The notes under the pieces are model-generated. The model did not search any database. It was not told the DNA's origin and worked only from the letters and a program-made list of their open reading frames with translations. Made by a program: the position numbers and the translations under genes. Shown one piece after another: positions 61,392-64,000 of a DNA stretch of 64,000 bases (its first letter is position 1; each line of letters opens with the position of its first letter). This stretch comes from Rhodovulum sp. (GTDB lineage: Bacteria > Pseudomonadota > Alphaproteobacteria > Rhodobacterales > Rhodobacteraceae): the NCBI GenBank assembly GCA_002706605.1, contig PALT01000025.1, forward strand, positions 1 to 64,000, in the 5' to 3' direction.

Positions 61392-62621
61392 TCAGGTCTT
61401 GCGGTGGCGGGCGTCGAACTCAAGCAAATGTCGGGCCACCTCGTCCAAGGGCACGGATTTCTGCGCCCCCCCCTGTTCAACGGCAGCTTTCGGCATTCCG
61501 TAAACAACACTTGTGGCTTCGTCCTGTGCGACGGTGGTGGAACCGGCGTCGTGCATCTCTTTCATGCATGCCGCGCCGTCGTCGCCCATGCCCGTCAGAA
61601 TGGCCCCGAACGCATTGGGACCCGCCGACACGGCAAGCGAGCGGAACAGAACATCCACCGACGGGCGGTGACGGCGCACGGCCGGTCCATCGACGGTTTG
61701 CACGACATATCGGTTGCCCAGACGTTCCACCACGATGTGACGATGACCCGGCGCGATCAGGGCAACACCGCGCTCCAGACGGTCGCCGTCCTCGGCCTCT
61801 TTGACGGTGATGCTGCAGATCGAGTTCAGACGCGCGGCAAAGGCGGCGGTGAATTTCTCGGGCATGTGCTGCACGATGGCGATGGGCGGGCAATCGGCGG
61901 GCAACGTGGTCAGAACCTTGGACAGGGCCTCGGTCCCGCCGGTGGACGACCCAATGCCGATGATCGGGTCGGTGCGCGGATGCAGGCGCGCATTGGGCGG
62001 ACGTGCAGGCAAGATCACATCGGCGGTTTTGACCTGTTCGCGCACCAAGGGGGAACTGGTCCGTGCCCCCGGTGCAGGCGTGGCGGGACGGGCGGGCGCG
62101 CGGGTCTCAGCCACCGCACTGGCGCGAGCGCCGGCGCGCGCCACGGCGGCCTCACGCGCGGCGGCCTGTGCGGCGGACGGGCGGGCACGCGCGCCGCGCA
62201 TACGGGCCTGTGCGGCGGCGCGGATTGCATCGCACACCTGCATTGTGCCCTCGGCACCCGATTTGGTGCCAATGGTGGATTTCGACAAAACCTCGACCGC
62301 GCCGATTTCCAAGGCCTCCATCGACGCCTTGGACCCTGCGGGGGTGTGGTTGGGACAGATCACCACCGGCAGCGGGTTTTGCGCCATGATCCGGCGCAGA
62401 AAGGTCAACCCGTCCATGCGCGGCATCTCAAGGTCCAGCGTGATCACATCGGGCGCATTCGCGCGCATCTTGTCCACGGCCTCAAACGGGTCGGACGCGG
62501 TATCAACGACCAACAGATCCGGCGCGGTTTCGATCATGCGCCGCAGCATCATCCGCGCCGAGGCGGAATCCTCAACGATCATGACCCGAACGGGGGAATT
62601 CAAACGGCCTGACATGCTCAT
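61392..62621 (-). CDS. cheB: Chemotaxis methylesterase/glutaminase CheB
   Basis: CheB removes methyl groups from receptors when phosphorylated by CheA. The 409-residue protein has a receiver domain with phospho-acceptor Asp63 (ITLDLEMPRMDG). An Ala/Arg/Pro-rich linker (about 135-200) is unusually long. The methylesterase domain contains Ser226 in IGSSTGGTEAL, His252 in QHMPEKFT and Asp in TGMGDDGA near 349. Its start overlaps the cheR stop by one base (TGATG). Confidence 0.96.
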   Translation of the reverse strand: MSMSGRLNSPVRVMIVEDSASARMMLRRMIETAPDLLVVDTASDPFEAVDKMRANAPDVITLDLEMPRMDGLTFLRRIMAQNPLPVVICPNHTPAGSKASMEALEIGAVEVLSKSTIGTKSGAEGTMQVCDAIRAAAQARMRGARARPSAAQAAAREAAVARAGARASAVAETRAPARPATPAPGARTSSPLVREQVKTADVILPARPPNARLHPRTDPIIGIGSSTGGTEALSKVLTTLPADCPPIAIVQHMPEKFTAAFAARLNSICSITVKEAEDGDRLERGVALIAPGHRHIVVERLGNRYVVQTVDGPAVRRHRPSVDVLFRSLAVSAGPNAFGAILTGMGDDGAACMKEMHDAGSTTVAQDEATSVVYGMPKAAVEQGGAQKSVPLDEVARHLLEFDARHRKT

Positions 62622-63448
62622 CAGCCCTGTTCCTTTCTATAAATGGCACTGGCACACTGGATAAGGCGCGGGTCACGGACCTGCATGGTTTCGGAATGCC
62701 CCACGAACAGGTATCCGCCCGGACGGATGTGGTTCACGATCCGCCCGATCACCTGACGCTGTACGGCTTCGTCGAAATAAATCAGAACGTTACGCAGAAA
62801 GACCGCGTGAAACCCGCGATAGACCGGATAGCTGTCCAGCATCAGGTTCATCGGCGAAAAACGCACGTGCTCGCGCAGGTCGGCCGTGATGCGAAAGACC
62901 TCATGCCCTTTGGCGTTCTTGCCGGGCACCGTGTATTTGGCCGCCAGATGGGCGGGAATATCGCGCAGCTGATTTGCGTAATAGACGCCCTTGCGCGCGC
63001 GGCTCAGGACATTTTGCGAGATGTCGCTGCCAAGGATCGTATAGGCGGGCGCGCCGTGGAAATGCTCGGCCATCAGCATCGCCGCGCTATAGGCCTCTTC
63101 TCCGGTCGAACTGGCCGCGCTCCAGAAGGTAAAGGTCTCGCCCCCCAGATGCGCGGGCAAAACTCGCGTGCGCAGATAGTCGTAATGCGCCGGTTCGCGA
63201 AAGAAATCGGTCTTGTTCGTGGTCAGCAGGTTGATGATCACCGGCATTTCGGCGGCCAGATGATCGCGCTGAAACACCCATTCCATATAGGCCGCCGTGT
63301 CGGCCATCCCCAGTTCCTGCACCCGTTTGCGCAGGCGCGTTTCAACGAGGGTGCGTTTGTTCTCGCCAAGGCGAATGCCGCTGGCACGGGTCAGCGCGTC
63401 GCAGAACCGTTTGTGCAGATCGGGCGTCAGGTCGATGTCATACATCAT
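62621..63448 (-). CDS. cheR: Chemotaxis protein methyltransferase CheR
   Basis: CheR methylates receptor glutamates with S-adenosylmethionine. The 275-residue protein has an N-terminal helical domain and the methyltransferase core: LTTNKTDFFREPAHYDYL (about 76-93), FWSAASSTGEEAYSAAML (about 108-125), and FLRNVLIYFDEAVQ and GHSE near the end. Start at 63448 overlaps the end of cheW by 11 bases. Confidence 0.96.
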   Translation of the reverse strand: MMYDIDLTPDLHKRFCDALTRASGIRLGENKRTLVETRLRKRVQELGMADTAAYMEWVFQRDHLAAEMPVIINLLTTNKTDFFREPAHYDYLRTRVLPAHLGGETFTFWSAASSTGEEAYSAAMLMAEHFHGAPAYTILGSDISQNVLSRARKGVYYANQLRDIPAHLAAKYTVPGKNAKGHEVFRITADLREHVRFSPMNLMLDSYPVYRGFHAVFLRNVLIYFDEAVQRQVIGRIVNHIRPGGYLFVGHSETMQVRDPRLIQCASAIYRKEQG

Positions 63449-63983
63449 CGCCCCCCTCCATCGCTTCGGCCAGAACGGCGGTGCTGAGCAAGCCGTCGAC
63501 GTCCAAAACCGTCACCGCGCGCTCTTGATAATGGCCCACGCCTTCAACCATGCGACTGTCCCAATTCAACATTCCCTGCGCGGCAAGCGGGGTCATTTCG
63601 TCCCCGTCCAGACGCCCCACCCCTGTCACCGCATCCACGCGCAGCCCCACATGGATCACGCCATCGTCACCCTGCACCTCTAGGCACAGGGCGCGCGCAT
63701 CGGGATCGTGAACGGCGTTCGGATCGCGTGGCGCGCCGATCAGTTGCCCCAGATCAATCAGCGCGACCAGGGCCCCGCCGATCTGGGTCCGGCCCAGAAT
63801 ATGGGGCGGCGCATCGGGAAAGGGTGCGATGTCGCCCACCGGCGCGATGTGGCGCATCCGCTCAACCGGGATCATCAGCATCTGATCCCCCGAACGACAG
63901 GCCAGATAGGTGCGCTCGGCCGCTGCGCCCTGCGCATCCGTGGTGTGATCCGCCGCGCGGCGCATTTCCCATGCCTTTAGCAT
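63438..63983 (-). CDS. cheW: Chemotaxis adaptor protein CheW
   Basis: CheW couples receptors to the kinase CheA. The 181-residue protein has the CheW-like fold with LMIPVERMRHIAPVGDIAPFPDAPPHILGRTQIGGALVALIDL (core PHILGRTQIGGALVALIDL at about 60-78) and a late HVGLRVDAVTGVGRL. It is longer than the minimal CheW because of an N-terminal extension of about 25 residues (MLKAWEMRRAADHTTDAQ). It overlaps cheR by 11 bases and the preceding gene by one base. Confidence 0.88.
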   Translation of the reverse strand: MLKAWEMRRAADHTTDAQGAAAERTYLACRSGDQMLMIPVERMRHIAPVGDIAPFPDAPPHILGRTQIGGALVALIDLGQLIGAPRDPNAVHDPDARALCLEVQGDDGVIHVGLRVDAVTGVGRLDGDEMTPLAAQGMLNWDSRMVEGVGHYQERAVTVLDVDGLLSTAVLAEAMEGGDDV

Positions 63984-64000
63984 CAGCCGCCCCCCGCTTC
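63983..64000 (-). CDS. C-terminal end of a gene upstream of cheW (possibly cheA)
   Basis: Only five codons and the stop (EAGGG then TGA) are in the window. The stop shares one base with the cheW ATG (TGATG), the same coupled pattern as cheR-cheB. The chemotaxis context makes cheA a reasonable guess, but the sequence itself cannot show it. Confidence 0.3.
   Translation of the reverse strand, partial: EAGGG

Noticed and set aside
1-64000. CRISPR arrays, tRNA or rRNA genes
   Set aside because: No regularly spaced direct repeats, no cloverleaf with a TTCGANTC-type arm and no rRNA sequence was noticed while reading; this was by eye, so a tRNA search program could still find one.

Overview
The window looks like a chromosomal segment of a Rhodobacterales (Roseobacter-group) alphaproteobacterium. 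The evidence is high GC, an intact aerobic (CobG-type) cobalamin pathway, a yajC-secD-secF-ccmABCDG block, a DctPQM TRAP transporter, short LuxR/autoinducer-binding proteins and small conserved families such as DUF2852, DUF1636, DUF1223 and Mth938-like. No tRNA, rRNA, CRISPR array, prophage or intact insertion sequence was seen.

Layout. 1-7.2 kb: the start of a DUF3445 gene (cut by the edge), an alpha/beta hydrolase-OsmC fusion, purB, a histidine kinase facing purB, fliG, a lipid A acyltransferase-like gene and a DUF1223 gene. 7.4-10.5 kb: acnA, followed by a gene-poor 318-base gap. 10.5-16.7 kb, minus strand: yajC, secD, secF, an Mth938-like gene and the cytochrome c maturation genes ccmA, B, C, D, G. 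16.9-26.7 kb: a pentapeptide-repeat membrane protein of lower GC, serS, a broken DUF1272 gene, a TspO-like protein, eda, glnE, three perfect palindromes, DUF2852, RDD and bpt. 26.7-33.8 kb: a TRAP transporter divergent from a Cache histidine kinase and NarL-type regulator that probably control it. 33.9-36.5 kb: ilvBN behind a clear translational attenuator. 36.5-37.8 kb: a LuxR-type regulator divergent from an autoinducer-binding protein without a DNA-binding domain. 37.7-59.7 kb: about 22 genes of cobalamin synthesis. 59.7-64 kb: a minus-strand chemotaxis cluster (a coiled-coil protein, cheB, cheR, cheW).

The cobalamin genes form at least four units. cobU-cobT-cobS (minus) make the nucleotide loop. 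A divergent phosphatase, PduX-like kinase, cbiB, cobD unit makes and attaches aminopropanol. cobO-cobQ (minus) adenylate and amidate the ring. The large plus unit DUF1636-cobW-cobN-G-H-I-J-(K reversed)-L-E-M-B-A-F, headed by a B12 riboswitch, builds the corrin ring. Most junctions overlap by four bases, so translation is probably coupled. The CobS/CobT subunits of the cobalt chelatase are not in the window.

The observations most worth following are the ilv leader peptide and attenuator, the divergent LuxR / autoinducer-domain pair with a dyad between them, the three consecutive perfect palindromes between glnE and DUF2852, a histidine kinase frame with no stop codon of its own, and a kinase that appears to start at CTG.
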